From Moraxellaceae bacterium (lineage in GTDB: Bacteria > Pseudomonadota > Gammaproteobacteria > Pseudomonadales > Moraxellaceae), in NCBI GenBank assembly GCA_003543245.1, contig DPJB01000025.1:209382-273381 (forward strand): DNA of 64,000 bases, read 5' to 3'. Under the pieces are notes generated by a model. That model did not search any database. It was given only the letters and a program-made list of their open reading frames with translations, and was not told the DNA's origin. Made by a program: the position numbers and the translations under genes. Within the stretch, counting starts at the first letter, position 1; each line of letters opens with the position of its first letter. This document shows, in pieces, positions 1 through 6,554 of this stretch.

Positions 1-2
1 GC

Positions 3-296
3 CCGCCACCCGTAGCGCCGGACATTTCCGGCATTGTTCTGGCCCCTGCGGGCAGTGATGTCATCGCCCCTAATGAAAAACCGCACATTCCGCCTGTTCA
101 GGTGGATATCTCTGCCATCAACCTTGCGCCAGCCGGCACGGAAGTGCTGAAAGAAGACGAGCGCGAGCAAGTAGTGCCGGTGGTAGTCGATCTCAGTGGC
201 ATCTCCGTTGCCGAAGTGGGCGCACCACTGGATGAGATCAAGGAAGAGAAAGCGTTGATTAATCCGGATATCAGTTATCTGAAGCTGGCGGAGTGA
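3..296 (+). CDS. C-terminal part of a protein with 28-residue tandem repeats
   Basis: The reading frame is open from the left edge to the TGA at 294-296, so only the last 97 residues are seen. They contain a tandem repeat of 28 residues: unit 1 starts at base 21, unit 2 at 105 and a diverged unit 3 at 189. Each begins D-(I/L)-S-(G/A)-I, and the first two continue with a LAPAG-(S/T)-(D/E)-V core. The tail is acidic. I do not recognise the family and no function can be assigned. The start lies outside the window; a GTG at 102 is internal to the repeat and is not a credible start. Confidence 0.6.
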   Translation, partial: PPPVAPDISGIVLAPAGSDVIAPNEKPHIPPVQVDISAINLAPAGTEVLKEDEREQVVPVVVDLSGISVAEVGAPLDEIKEEKALINPDISYLKLAE

Positions 297-498
297 GTCG
301 TCAATTGCTCTGATGGGCGCCTGATCACAAGGTGCATTAGCGACAGTCTGGCCCATTTTCTATGCGCTGCTGGCAGTGCTTTGCCAGTTTGGGTATGTTC
401 GATGCTTATTCCCGCCTGATGTCACCAAGGACAGGTGCTGTAGTTGCCAAACAGGATCGGCAAGCTCTCCCAGCTTCTGCCTTGATGAAACTCAACGG

Positions 499-576
499 GC
501 TATAACAACAACCGGATTAGATGCCGGAAGTGACGCATTTGAAGGCGTCACTTCTGATGACTAGTTAAAGTTAGGT
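499..576 (+). other. attC-like site A (left-most)
   Basis: The right core GTTAGGT is at 570-576 and a left core ending in TAAC is at 500-506. Between them is a perfect 10-bp inverted repeat, GAAGTGACGC (527-536) with GCGTCACTTC (545-554), around an 8-nt loop. The preceding cassette body was not recognised: no convincing gene was found between 297 and 498. Confidence 0.6.
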
Positions 577-585
577 CTCCCACAG

Positions 586-1581
586 ATGGTGTCTACATTT
601 ACTTTCTCAGACGCATTAAGTATCGCAGGAATCCTTATTAGTGTCCTATTCGGGGCTTGGGGTATCTATTTGTCGCTGCGGCGTGCGAAGTACCCGGCAA
701 GCTTGACATTCGTTCGCGAGCAGACTGTGGCTTTGCTGGATGACTTTGCTACGCGAATCCCAAATTTGGCGGTTCTCTATAAAGACACACCAATTGATAA
801 AAGTGTCGTCTTGTTGAGCGGATATCTAGTTAATGACGGTAGCGTAGACATTACTCCGCAAATGACAGAGCGACCACTTAGGTGTGAACTTCCGAGTGGG
901 TGTAGCTGGTTGGAATTCAAGCTCACTGGCGCAGCCGAGGCCCTTAACGCCACCGGAGAGATCATGAATCCTCAAGCACTGGAACTAAGCTTCGGCCTCT
1001 TCCGTCGTGACGAGGCATTTTCGTTTCAGGCTCTAGCCTTGGTCAGTGTTGAATATGCAAAGAGGAAACCCACTGCGCTAGCCGAGGCCCTTCGATGGTC
1101 ACATCGCATTGCGGGATTGGGTGCAATCAAGACAACCATGATTCCTGACCCTGAGACGAAGTCTAAGAAAGCACGATGGATTCGTAAGGGCATCTACATT
1201 CTGATGGCCGCGTTCTATCTCTTCTTCGGGTTGTCCGTAGTTACTGGCATAGGTTCGCTGGGCAGAGTTCCATCTATCGCGTATGAGCGTGTTGAAAATG
1301 GCAAGATGTCTACTGTCAAATTAACTCCAAATCGCGACGGCACAACTACGGTTATTGATCTTGTCACAGGCGATAAAAAGAAGATCAGCCTTGCTGAATA
1401 CACGAATGGCGCGACGATGAAACCAATTTTCCAAGAACGACGTGAGCCGGAGAAGCTCATGATCTTCATGGGATTGCTAACCGTAATTATGTCGGGTTTA
1501 TTGATGTATATGGCGTTCGCAAACGACTATAAACGTTACAGGCTCCAAAGGATGGTCTCCGCTGTGGCGCGTGAGACCTAG
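586..1581 (+). CDS. Cassette 1: membrane-anchored protein of unknown function
   Basis: This encodes 331 residues. An N-terminal membrane segment lies at about residues 11-28, a soluble region of about 170 residues faces one side, and two further hydrophobic segments lie at about 204-223 and 296-314, so the topology is a large loop between membrane helices. No catalytic motif was recognised. The ATG at 586 follows the right core of attC A by 9 bases without a clear ribosome-binding site. The TAG stop (1579-1581) lies inside the left core of the next attC site, which is typical of integron cassettes. The gene looks foreign to the GC-rich host backbone. Function unknown. Confidence 0.75.
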   Translation: MVSTFTFSDALSIAGILISVLFGAWGIYLSLRRAKYPASLTFVREQTVALLDDFATRIPNLAVLYKDTPIDKSVVLLSGYLVNDGSVDITPQMTERPLRCELPSGCSWLEFKLTGAAEALNATGEIMNPQALELSFGLFRRDEAFSFQALALVSVEYAKRKPTALAEALRWSHRIAGLGAIKTTMIPDPETKSKKARWIRKGIYILMAAFYLFFGLSVVTGIGSLGRVPSIAYERVENGKMSTVKLTPNRDGTTTVIDLVTGDKKKISLAEYTNGATMKPIFQERREPEKLMIFMGLLTVIMSGLLMYMAFANDYKRYRLQRMVSAVARET

Positions 1582-1674
1582 CAACTCGTTCCAGGCCGAC
1601 TGGTGGCAGGCGCACCTGATGCCGGCTGGTCTGAATTCCAGTGCAAGGCTGCAGGAGTAGTTCAATTGTTAGAT
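1576..1674 (+). other. attC-like site B
   Basis: The left core ACCTAGC (1576-1582) matches 6 of 7 bases of the complement of the GTTAGGT that opens cassette 1. The right core is GTTAGAT (1668-1674). The interior (about 1591-1629) forms an imperfect hairpin in which CAGGCCGACTGG pairs with its counterpart around 1612-1629. About 99 bp long, like the longer attC sites of chromosomal integrons. Confidence 0.65.
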
Positions 1675-2184
1675 CTGAATAATAGTGAAATTATTGCAAT
1701 ATGCTCTGGCATTGTTGCTCTCTGCGCACTTGCAGTTTCCGTGTGGCAAGGCCACTTAATGCGTAAGCATAACCAAATCTCTTCTAGGCCACATATAGAA
1801 ATCATCTTTGATAGAAACGATGATATAAAAATAAACCTAAAGAATGGTGGTTTTGGTCCTGCTCTTATCACTAAAGCAACGGCAAAATTAGGCGACATTG
1901 AAATAATACTTAAGAAAGAAAATGATTATTTACGACTTATAAATTCGCTGGCTTCGCCTCCGCACAATCTTGAATTTAGTTGTTATTGGTTGGAGCGAAA
2001 CACAGTTATATCTGCTGGCGATGAGCTAAATCTTCTCACCATTCATGGCGCAGATAATCATCAAGGCATCCGGCGAATAATGCTTCGTGCCTTAGATGAG
2101 ATTGAAGTTATAGTTGAATATCGGTGCCTATATGAAAGGCCCTATCTCGCCTTGTATTGCCCAAACACGCACCATGCAGACTAA
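1666..2184 (+). CDS. Cassette 2: small single-pass membrane protein, unknown function
   Basis: The most likely start is the TTG at 1666, preceded by GGAG at 1654-1657 with an 8-base gap. This gives a 172-residue protein with one N-terminal transmembrane helix at about residues 9-30 and a soluble domain of about 140 residues with many Asn, Lys and Ile codons. The open frame reaches upstream to 1603, but that part is the attC hairpin. If TTG is the start, the ribosome-binding site and the start codon lie in the attC of the preceding cassette. The next in-frame ATG (1759) would lose the membrane helix. No family recognised; among the most AT-rich genes of the window. Confidence 0.65.
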   Translation: MLDLNNSEIIAICSGIVALCALAVSVWQGHLMRKHNQISSRPHIEIIFDRNDDIKINLKNGGFGPALITKATAKLGDIEIILKKENDYLRLINSLASPPHNLEFSCYWLERNTVISAGDELNLLTIHGADNHQGIRRIMLRALDEIEVIVEYRCLYERPYLALYCPNTHHAD

Positions 2185-2255
2185 TAAATTACTCCAGAAC
2201 TGGCCCATGCTCAGGCTTCACCTGAGCATGGGTGCCCTGAGTCTCAACGTTAGCC
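2179..2255 (+). other. attC-like site C
   Basis: The right core is GTTAGCC (2249-2255) and the degenerate left core GACTAAT is at 2179-2185, overlapping the cassette 2 stop codon. The interior has a perfect 12-bp inverted repeat, CCCATGCTCAGG (2204-2215) with CCTGAGCATGGG (2221-2232), around a 5-nt loop. Confidence 0.68.
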
Positions 2256-2270
2256 ATTAGAAGGGATGTC

Positions 2271-3299
2271 ATGGCATTGCTCTCGTTTTCAGAAGCGTTA
2301 CATGAGGCGCAGGGCTGCAGCCGAAAACATATTTTGCTTGGCAACGGGTTCAGTATCGCCTGCCGACCGGATATTTTCGCGTACGGTAAGTTATTTGAGC
2401 AGGCTGACTTTTCAAAGATATCATCAAGTGCCAAGAACGCATTTAATGCGCTTAAAACCCAAGATTTTGAGAGGGTCATCAAGGCCTTGCGAGACGCAGC
2501 AGCTATTGTTGCCGCCTATGATGGGTCTTCAGGTCTGGCAGCGGCTCTCACTGCCGATGCTGCTGGATTGCGAGAACTATTAGTTCAAACAATTGCAAGC
2601 ACTCATCCGGCATGGCCTGGCGATATTTCTGATGAAGAGTATCAAGCCTGTCGCAGCTTCTTGAAAAACTTTGACACTGTATACACATTAAACTATGACC
2701 TCTTGCTCTATTGGGCGCAGATGCATACGCAAGAGGATGAGGACCCATCCTCTGATGATGGGTTTCGCAAGCCACAAGATGACTTTGATTCTTCATATGT
2801 CGTTTGGGAGCCTGATCAAAGTCACGAGCAAAATATGTGGTTTCTTCATGGAGCACTGCATGTATTCGACTCAGGAATCGAGGTTCAGAAATACACATGG
2901 AATAACACGGGGATACGCCTTATTGATCAGATTCGGAATGCTCTAAGCAAAAACTACTTTCCGCTATTCGTCTCTGAGGGAACTAGTGCCGAAAAATATG
3001 AGCGCATACGTCATAATGACTACCTGGCAAAAGCCTATAGAAGCTTTAGTTCGATACAGGGGGCATTGTTTATCTATGGCCACTCGCTCGCAGAGAATGA
3101 TGACCACTACCTTCGCTGTATTCAAAGAGGGAAAGTCTCTCAATTGTATGTGGGGCTGTATGGCGACCCAAAATCAGAGGCTAATAAATTCATAACTCGT
3201 CGGGCAAATCAACTATCCATCGGTCGTCGTGGGCGAAAATCACTTGGCGTAAACTACTTTGATGCAGCAACCGCCAATGTTTGGGGGAATGATGGCTAG
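2271..3299 (+). CDS. Cassette 3: DUF4917 (SIR2-like) protein
   Basis: This 342-residue protein fits the DUF4917 family, which is related to SIR2-like domains. Visible landmarks are the N-terminal nucleotide-binding type motif LLGNGFS (residues 22-28), TLNYDLLLYW (139-148), FLHGALH (191-197) and FIYGHSLAENDDH (267-279). SIR2-like proteins of bacterial defence systems hydrolyse NAD+; whether DUF4917 members do so is not something I can state. The ATG at 2271 lies 15 bases after the attC C right core, with AAGGG at 2261-2265 as ribosome-binding site. The stop TAG (3297-3299) lies in the left core of attC D. Anti-phage function is an inference from fold and context. Confidence 0.78.
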   Translation: MALLSFSEALHEAQGCSRKHILLGNGFSIACRPDIFAYGKLFEQADFSKISSSAKNAFNALKTQDFERVIKALRDAAAIVAAYDGSSGLAAALTADAAGLRELLVQTIASTHPAWPGDISDEEYQACRSFLKNFDTVYTLNYDLLLYWAQMHTQEDEDPSSDDGFRKPQDDFDSSYVVWEPDQSHEQNMWFLHGALHVFDSGIEVQKYTWNNTGIRLIDQIRNALSKNYFPLFVSEGTSAEKYERIRHNDYLAKAYRSFSSIQGALFIYGHSLAENDDHYLRCIQRGKVSQLYVGLYGDPKSEANKFITRRANQLSIGRRGRKSLGVNYFDAATANVWGNDG

Positions 3300-3351
3300 T
3301 AAGTTGTTTAAGGTCGATGCATTCGCTGCGGCCTTAATTCCAGTGTTAGAT
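3294..3351 (+). other. attC-like site D
   Basis: The left core GGCTAGT (3294-3300) matches five of seven bases of the complement of the cassette 3 opening core GTTAGCC. The right core is GTTAGAT (3345-3351). The inner stem is TTAAGG (3308-3313) with CCTTAA (3332-3337). At about 58 bp it resembles the short attC type. Confidence 0.62.
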
Positions 3352-3376
3352 TTACTGTCTGTGGCGTGTTAAGCCA

Positions 3377-4465
3377 ATGGCAACTAACAAGAATCAACAC
3401 TTTGTTCCACGCTGCCACTTGCGCCCGTTTACATTGGGGGCTGAGGGCTTGGCAATTAGTTTAATTAATCTTGATCGAAAGAAGCTAATTCCTAATGCCC
3501 CCGTCAAAAACCAGTGCTCAAAGGACTACTTTTATGGAGTCGATGAGCAACTGGAAGAAGCAATACAGCTAATCGAATCAGGATATAGCCGCGCTCTGCG
3601 TGAGCTTATGCATGACAGCAGCGTCCTATCAGAAGGTAACAAAACAGTCTTTAGGATATTTTGGCTATTCCAACACCTAAGGACAGAGGCTGCTGCAATG
3701 CGGGCTGTCCAAATGGCTGAACTAATGAGAGATCTTGCTGAGATTCCGCCAAATCAATTCTCTCTTGGTATTAAGGAAGCCGTTCAGGTTGCGTGCAGGA
3801 CATTCGCCAGTGCTATGCACGAAATCGATGACCTGAAGTTCTGTATAATCAAGAACAAAACAAAAGTTCCGTTCATAACATCAGACAATCCAGCAGTATT
3901 AACCAACAAGTGGCGCCTCGATAATGATCGTTCCCCAGGGCGCTCATTTGGCATGGGGTCGGCTGGAGTGCTTGCTATACTCCCTCTCACGCCAAAACTA
4001 CTGTTTTTGGGCTATGATGGCGACGTCTATAGTGCTCCTAAAGAAAGGGGTATTGTCGAAATAAAAAATGATCGTGACGCAATTGCATTTAACCGGCACC
4101 AATTTCTCCAGTGCGTTGCCAATGTCTATGTTCATGACGTAGACATTGAGAAAAAGTTACTAAAGCATTACTCCGAAGTGGAGCTTTCTCGGCCAAATAA
4201 TAGGCACATTATTCACTACGCCCAGATCGACCACACGGTCAGCGACCATAAGCGCTACGTCGTCATTCCTCCTGGGGGTCGTGATAAAACAAAGGAGGCA
4301 ATCATGCATTCACAAGTTATTCACCCGCATCCTGGAATTTGGCCAAGCCAAATTAGAGTGCGTCCGAATGGGTCTGTGTATACAAATGGGACAGGCATTG
4401 GTTACGTCCGGCGCGCCCGAACGGGTATAGCATCGGAGAGAAACTTTTGGCGAGAGCGCCCATAA
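3377..4465 (+). CDS. Cassette 4: DUF4238 domain protein
   Basis: This 362-residue protein has the hallmark DUF4238 N-terminus: NQHFVPRCHLRPF at residues 6-18, then a region with a YFYG motif near 51-54 and FITSDNPAV at 166-174. No signal peptide or membrane segment is seen, so it is probably cytosolic. A DUF4238 protein has been reported as a single-gene anti-phage system in P2/P4-type defence hotspots; equivalence of this protein is inferred only. The biochemical activity of the family is unknown to me. Only 8 bases separate its stop from the next right core (4473), so its own attC has been lost or reduced. Confidence 0.75.
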   Translation: MATNKNQHFVPRCHLRPFTLGAEGLAISLINLDRKKLIPNAPVKNQCSKDYFYGVDEQLEEAIQLIESGYSRALRELMHDSSVLSEGNKTVFRIFWLFQHLRTEAAAMRAVQMAELMRDLAEIPPNQFSLGIKEAVQVACRTFASAMHEIDDLKFCIIKNKTKVPFITSDNPAVLTNKWRLDNDRSPGRSFGMGSAGVLAILPLTPKLLFLGYDGDVYSAPKERGIVEIKNDRDAIAFNRHQFLQCVANVYVHDVDIEKKLLKHYSEVELSRPNNRHIIHYAQIDHTVSDHKRYVVIPPGGRDKTKEAIMHSQVIHPHPGIWPSQIRVRPNGSVYTNGTGIGYVRRARTGIASERNFWRERP

Positions 4466-4472
4466 TAGAAAT

Positions 4473-4479
4473 GTTAGCC
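4473..4479 (+). other. Bare attC right core (site E, degenerate)
   Basis: GTTAGCC matches the cassette boundary consensus and is exactly complementary to the left core GGCTAAC at 5128-5134, so it opens cassette 5. No left core complementary to GTTAGAT is seen next to the end of cassette 4. A short GGCG/CGCC hairpin at about 4449-4460 lies inside the preceding gene. I read this as a collapsed attC. Confidence 0.45.
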
Positions 4480-4498
4480 GTCCAAGGAAGTTGATCGC

Positions 4499-5137
4499 AT
4501 GGATGCTCAAAAAATATATCTGAACAAGATGAGCGAGGCTGTCGCGCGAATAGGCGCAAGCGAAGAATTTCTAGAGTCATTCCGAAAGACTGGCTCCGTG
4601 CCTATGCTCGAGGCATCCGTACTTCAAATGCGAAAAGCGCTTGAGTGCGTTGCGTATGCCGCCATTGCACCAAATAAAAATAGCTATGAACGTTTCCGTA
4701 AACAGGCCGAGAGCCCGGCAGACTACAGAAAAGACTATAATGCAAAATCTATATTTACGAATCTTTCCAAGATAAACCCGGACTTTTATCCAAGTCCATT
4801 GTTGCCTGCTATTCAGCTGGCCCCTGGGCGATGGCACTATGATCAGAAATCGGATGGTTTCTTAACCAAAAAGCGGTTTGAGGCATTCTATGATCGTCTC
4901 GGCAAGTACCTTCATGCTGACAATCCATGGGGTAGTAACAAGGGTGTCACGAACCTTGTTACTGAGCTCCCAACTGTGGCGGCGCACACGAAGTCGTTGT
5001 TGAGCCTTCATCGAACTATAATTCGTGCGCCCAATCTTCAAGAAGTATGGGTGGTAGCGGTTCCCGAAGATGGGAGCCATCCACACATGATCAAAGGTCA
5101 AGCATTTGGAGAATTCGCCACTAGTGCGGCTAACTAA
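4499..5137 (+). CDS. Cassette 5: uncharacterised soluble protein
   Basis: This encodes 212 residues with no signal peptide or membrane helix. The N-terminal half is predicted helical from its spacing of hydrophobic residues, followed by a Pro/Tyr-rich middle and a C-terminal part with VWVVAVPED at about residues 186-194. I do not recognise the family. The ATG at 4499 has AAGGAAG at 4484-4490 upstream. The stop TAA (5135-5137) directly follows the left core GGCTAAC (5128-5134), as in mobile cassettes. A function cannot be assigned; a defence role is only suggested by its cassette neighbours. Confidence 0.7.
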   Translation: MDAQKIYLNKMSEAVARIGASEEFLESFRKTGSVPMLEASVLQMRKALECVAYAAIAPNKNSYERFRKQAESPADYRKDYNAKSIFTNLSKINPDFYPSPLLPAIQLAPGRWHYDQKSDGFLTKKRFEAFYDRLGKYLHADNPWGSNKGVTNLVTELPTVAAHTKSLLSLHRTIIRAPNLQEVWVVAVPEDGSHPHMIKGQAFGEFATSAAN

Positions 5138-5170
5138 CAATTCGCTGCAGACGCGACAGCCCTGATGGAC
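5128..5170 (+). other. Left half of an attC site (site F), right half missing
   Basis: GGCTAAC (5128-5134) followed by TAACAATTCGCTGCAGACG has the typical left side of an attC site. No GTTRRRY core occurs in the following 75 bases, so the right half is absent or mutated. This marks the right boundary of the cassette region. Confidence 0.5.
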
Positions 5171-5203
5171 TGCGCCAAGATACCAAACATTAAAAGGCAA
5201 TTT

Positions 5204-5815
5204 ATGAGAAGCATGCTGTACCCCCTGTTTATATTTCTCCCTGTTATCAGCTTTGCCGCAGAAGTAGAGCTTTCCGTGGGGTCAGGTTACATCGGTGGTG
5301 AAACGTCGTTCGACGACCCTCTGTCCGCAGGAATTGCTGTTTCAGCCGGCAAGGATGCAGGAGTGAGGTATGGCGCCTCCTTCCGTGGTGCAACGTATGG
5401 TGATAGCAACCTCAGCGAGCAACGAATTGGGGTTGGTGTCTCGTACAGGGTTCCACTGGCAACGAGTTTTTTCTGGGAGCCGCTGATCGACGTTGCATAC
5501 ATTGACTACAACAGCTCCAGTCCGTCCACTTCGATGGAGTGGCGTGATGGAAATGCAACGGCTTTTTCTGCTGGCGTGAAGGCTGGCTATCGCGCGGGAC
5601 GGATGATATTTAGTGTTGCGATACGGCAGCAATTTACAGACGCGGAGCTGGATTACAACATCCAGGCAAACGCTCCGTGCGTAAGTTGCACTGGTATAGG
5701 CGGCATCGTTTACAACCCCTACGCAGGCCTTGATCCCATTGTGAGTGATACTGCGACCGAAGAAGCCTTGAAGAGTAGTACGTGGCTGGAGGCCTCAGTG
5801 GGCGTTGCCTTCTGA
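5204..5815 (+). CDS. Outer-membrane beta-barrel protein
   Basis: From the ATG at 5204 (AAAAGG at 5192-5197 upstream) this gives 203 residues. A signal peptide of about 18 residues ending in SFAA is followed by alternating hydrophobic/polar strands rich in Gly, Tyr and Ser, and the protein ends in a terminal phenylalanine (VGVAF), the signal for outer-membrane insertion. This is the pattern of a small 8-stranded OmpA/OmpW-like porin. A CVSC pair near residues 157-160 could form a disulfide in a loop. The frame extends upstream to 5165, but that would bury the signal peptide. No specific family recognised. It converges on the esterase gene with a 14-base gap. Confidence 0.7.
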   Translation: MRSMLYPLFIFLPVISFAAEVELSVGSGYIGGETSFDDPLSAGIAVSAGKDAGVRYGASFRGATYGDSNLSEQRIGVGVSYRVPLATSFFWEPLIDVAYIDYNSSSPSTSMEWRDGNATAFSAGVKAGYRAGRMIFSVAIRQQFTDAELDYNIQANAPCVSCTGIGGIVYNPYAGLDPIVSDTATEEALKSSTWLEASVGVAF

Positions 5816-5829
5816 CAAGCTACGGTTTT

Positions 5830-6549
5830 TTAATGTCGGGGCGGCTCTTCCAGTCGCTCCCGCATAACAGCTGCCACGATCTTTCCCCACTCCGCATAAG
5901 CCCCTGGGCCAGGATGAAATCCGTCACTGGCCATCAGCCCTGCATCATCTGAAAACGCGACCTCCACCAACTGGCGACGCGGATTGCCTGCTAACAGTTG
6001 CTGCAGTGCGCGGTTAAGCGCTGCTGTCCGCATGCCCATGTACCACCGCAACGGCTGCGGTAATGCGGGAAAGCGGTGCATGGGTGGCAATCCGGAAACC
6101 AGAATGTGGCCCGCTTCGTGTCGCTCTTCGAGTGTGTGCAGCAACTCCACCATGTGTTGCCGCCAGCGTTTTGTGGCGGTGCCGGCTGTGGCGTCGTTTA
6201 CGCCGATGGAGGTCACCACCATGTCGAACGGTTGTGGTGGCAGTTGCGCCAGATGGGCAAGGGCCTGTTGCGTGGTGTGCCCCGTGCACGCATGCAGCGT
6301 CCAGTGCACACAGAAATCCTTTGCCAGGGCACTCACCAGTTGGCCTAGCAGGGCGTCGCGTTGATGCGGTGCGCCCACGCCTGCTGCGGCCGAATCGCCC
6401 AGAATGAGCAAGCGCAGTTCGGGGCCAGTGCCCGTAATGCCGCTGCGATCACCGGGTGGCTCTGGCAGTTTTGGCGTGACCTTGCGTACATGCCGGCCCT
6501 GCAGCAGCAGGACCGGGCCAAGCAGGAGAGTGGCAAGGATATGGCGCAT
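5830..6549 (-). CDS. SGNH/GDSL hydrolase family esterase
   Basis: This 239-residue protein carries the SGNH blocks: GDS (residues 51-53, nucleophile Ser53), GVND (116-119, oxyanion Asn118) and DGFHPG (209-214, catalytic Asp209 and His212). A short hydrophobic N-terminus (about residues 3-17) suggests a signal anchor or secretion signal. Family members hydrolyse esters or thioesters of lipids or acylated sugars; the natural substrate cannot be read from sequence. It lies just downstream of, and in the same direction as, the CrtI-like oxidoreductase gene, separated by 5 bases, so the two are probably co-transcribed. Confidence 0.85.
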   Translation of the reverse strand: MRHILATLLLGPVLLLQGRHVRKVTPKLPEPPGDRSGITGTGPELRLLILGDSAAAGVGAPHQRDALLGQLVSALAKDFCVHWTLHACTGHTTQQALAHLAQLPPQPFDMVVTSIGVNDATAGTATKRWRQHMVELLHTLEERHEAGHILVSGLPPMHRFPALPQPLRWYMGMRTAALNRALQQLLAGNPRRQLVEVAFSDDAGLMASDGFHPGPGAYAEWGKIVAAVMRERLEEPPRH

Positions 6550-6554
6550 GCCGG

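Larger units (their letters stand above)
499..5170 (+). mobile_element. Integron cassette array without integrase (CALIN-like)
   Basis: Five co-oriented genes are separated by attC-like sites at 499-576, 1576-1674, 2179-2255 and 3294-3351, a bare right core at 4473-4479 and a left half-site from 5128. The diagnostic feature is that the left core closing a cassette is complementary to the right core that opened the same cassette: GTTAGGT (570) with ACCTAGC (1576), GTTAGCC (2249) with GGCTAGT (3294), and GTTAGCC (4473) with GGCTAAC (5128). Stop codons fall in or next to the left cores, and intergenic gaps are short, as in cassettes. The interior is visibly AT-richer than the flanks. No integrase or attI is present in the window, so this is inferred from site structure only. 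Confidence 0.72.

Noticed and set aside
297..498. attI site or integrase gene at the left end of the cassette array
   Set aside because: No tyrosine recombinase frame or attI-like arrangement was found here, so the array is called integrase-less within the window.
376..564. Short open frame of 62 codons
   Set aside because: Cys-rich random-looking product without a ribosome-binding site, and it runs through the attC A hairpin.
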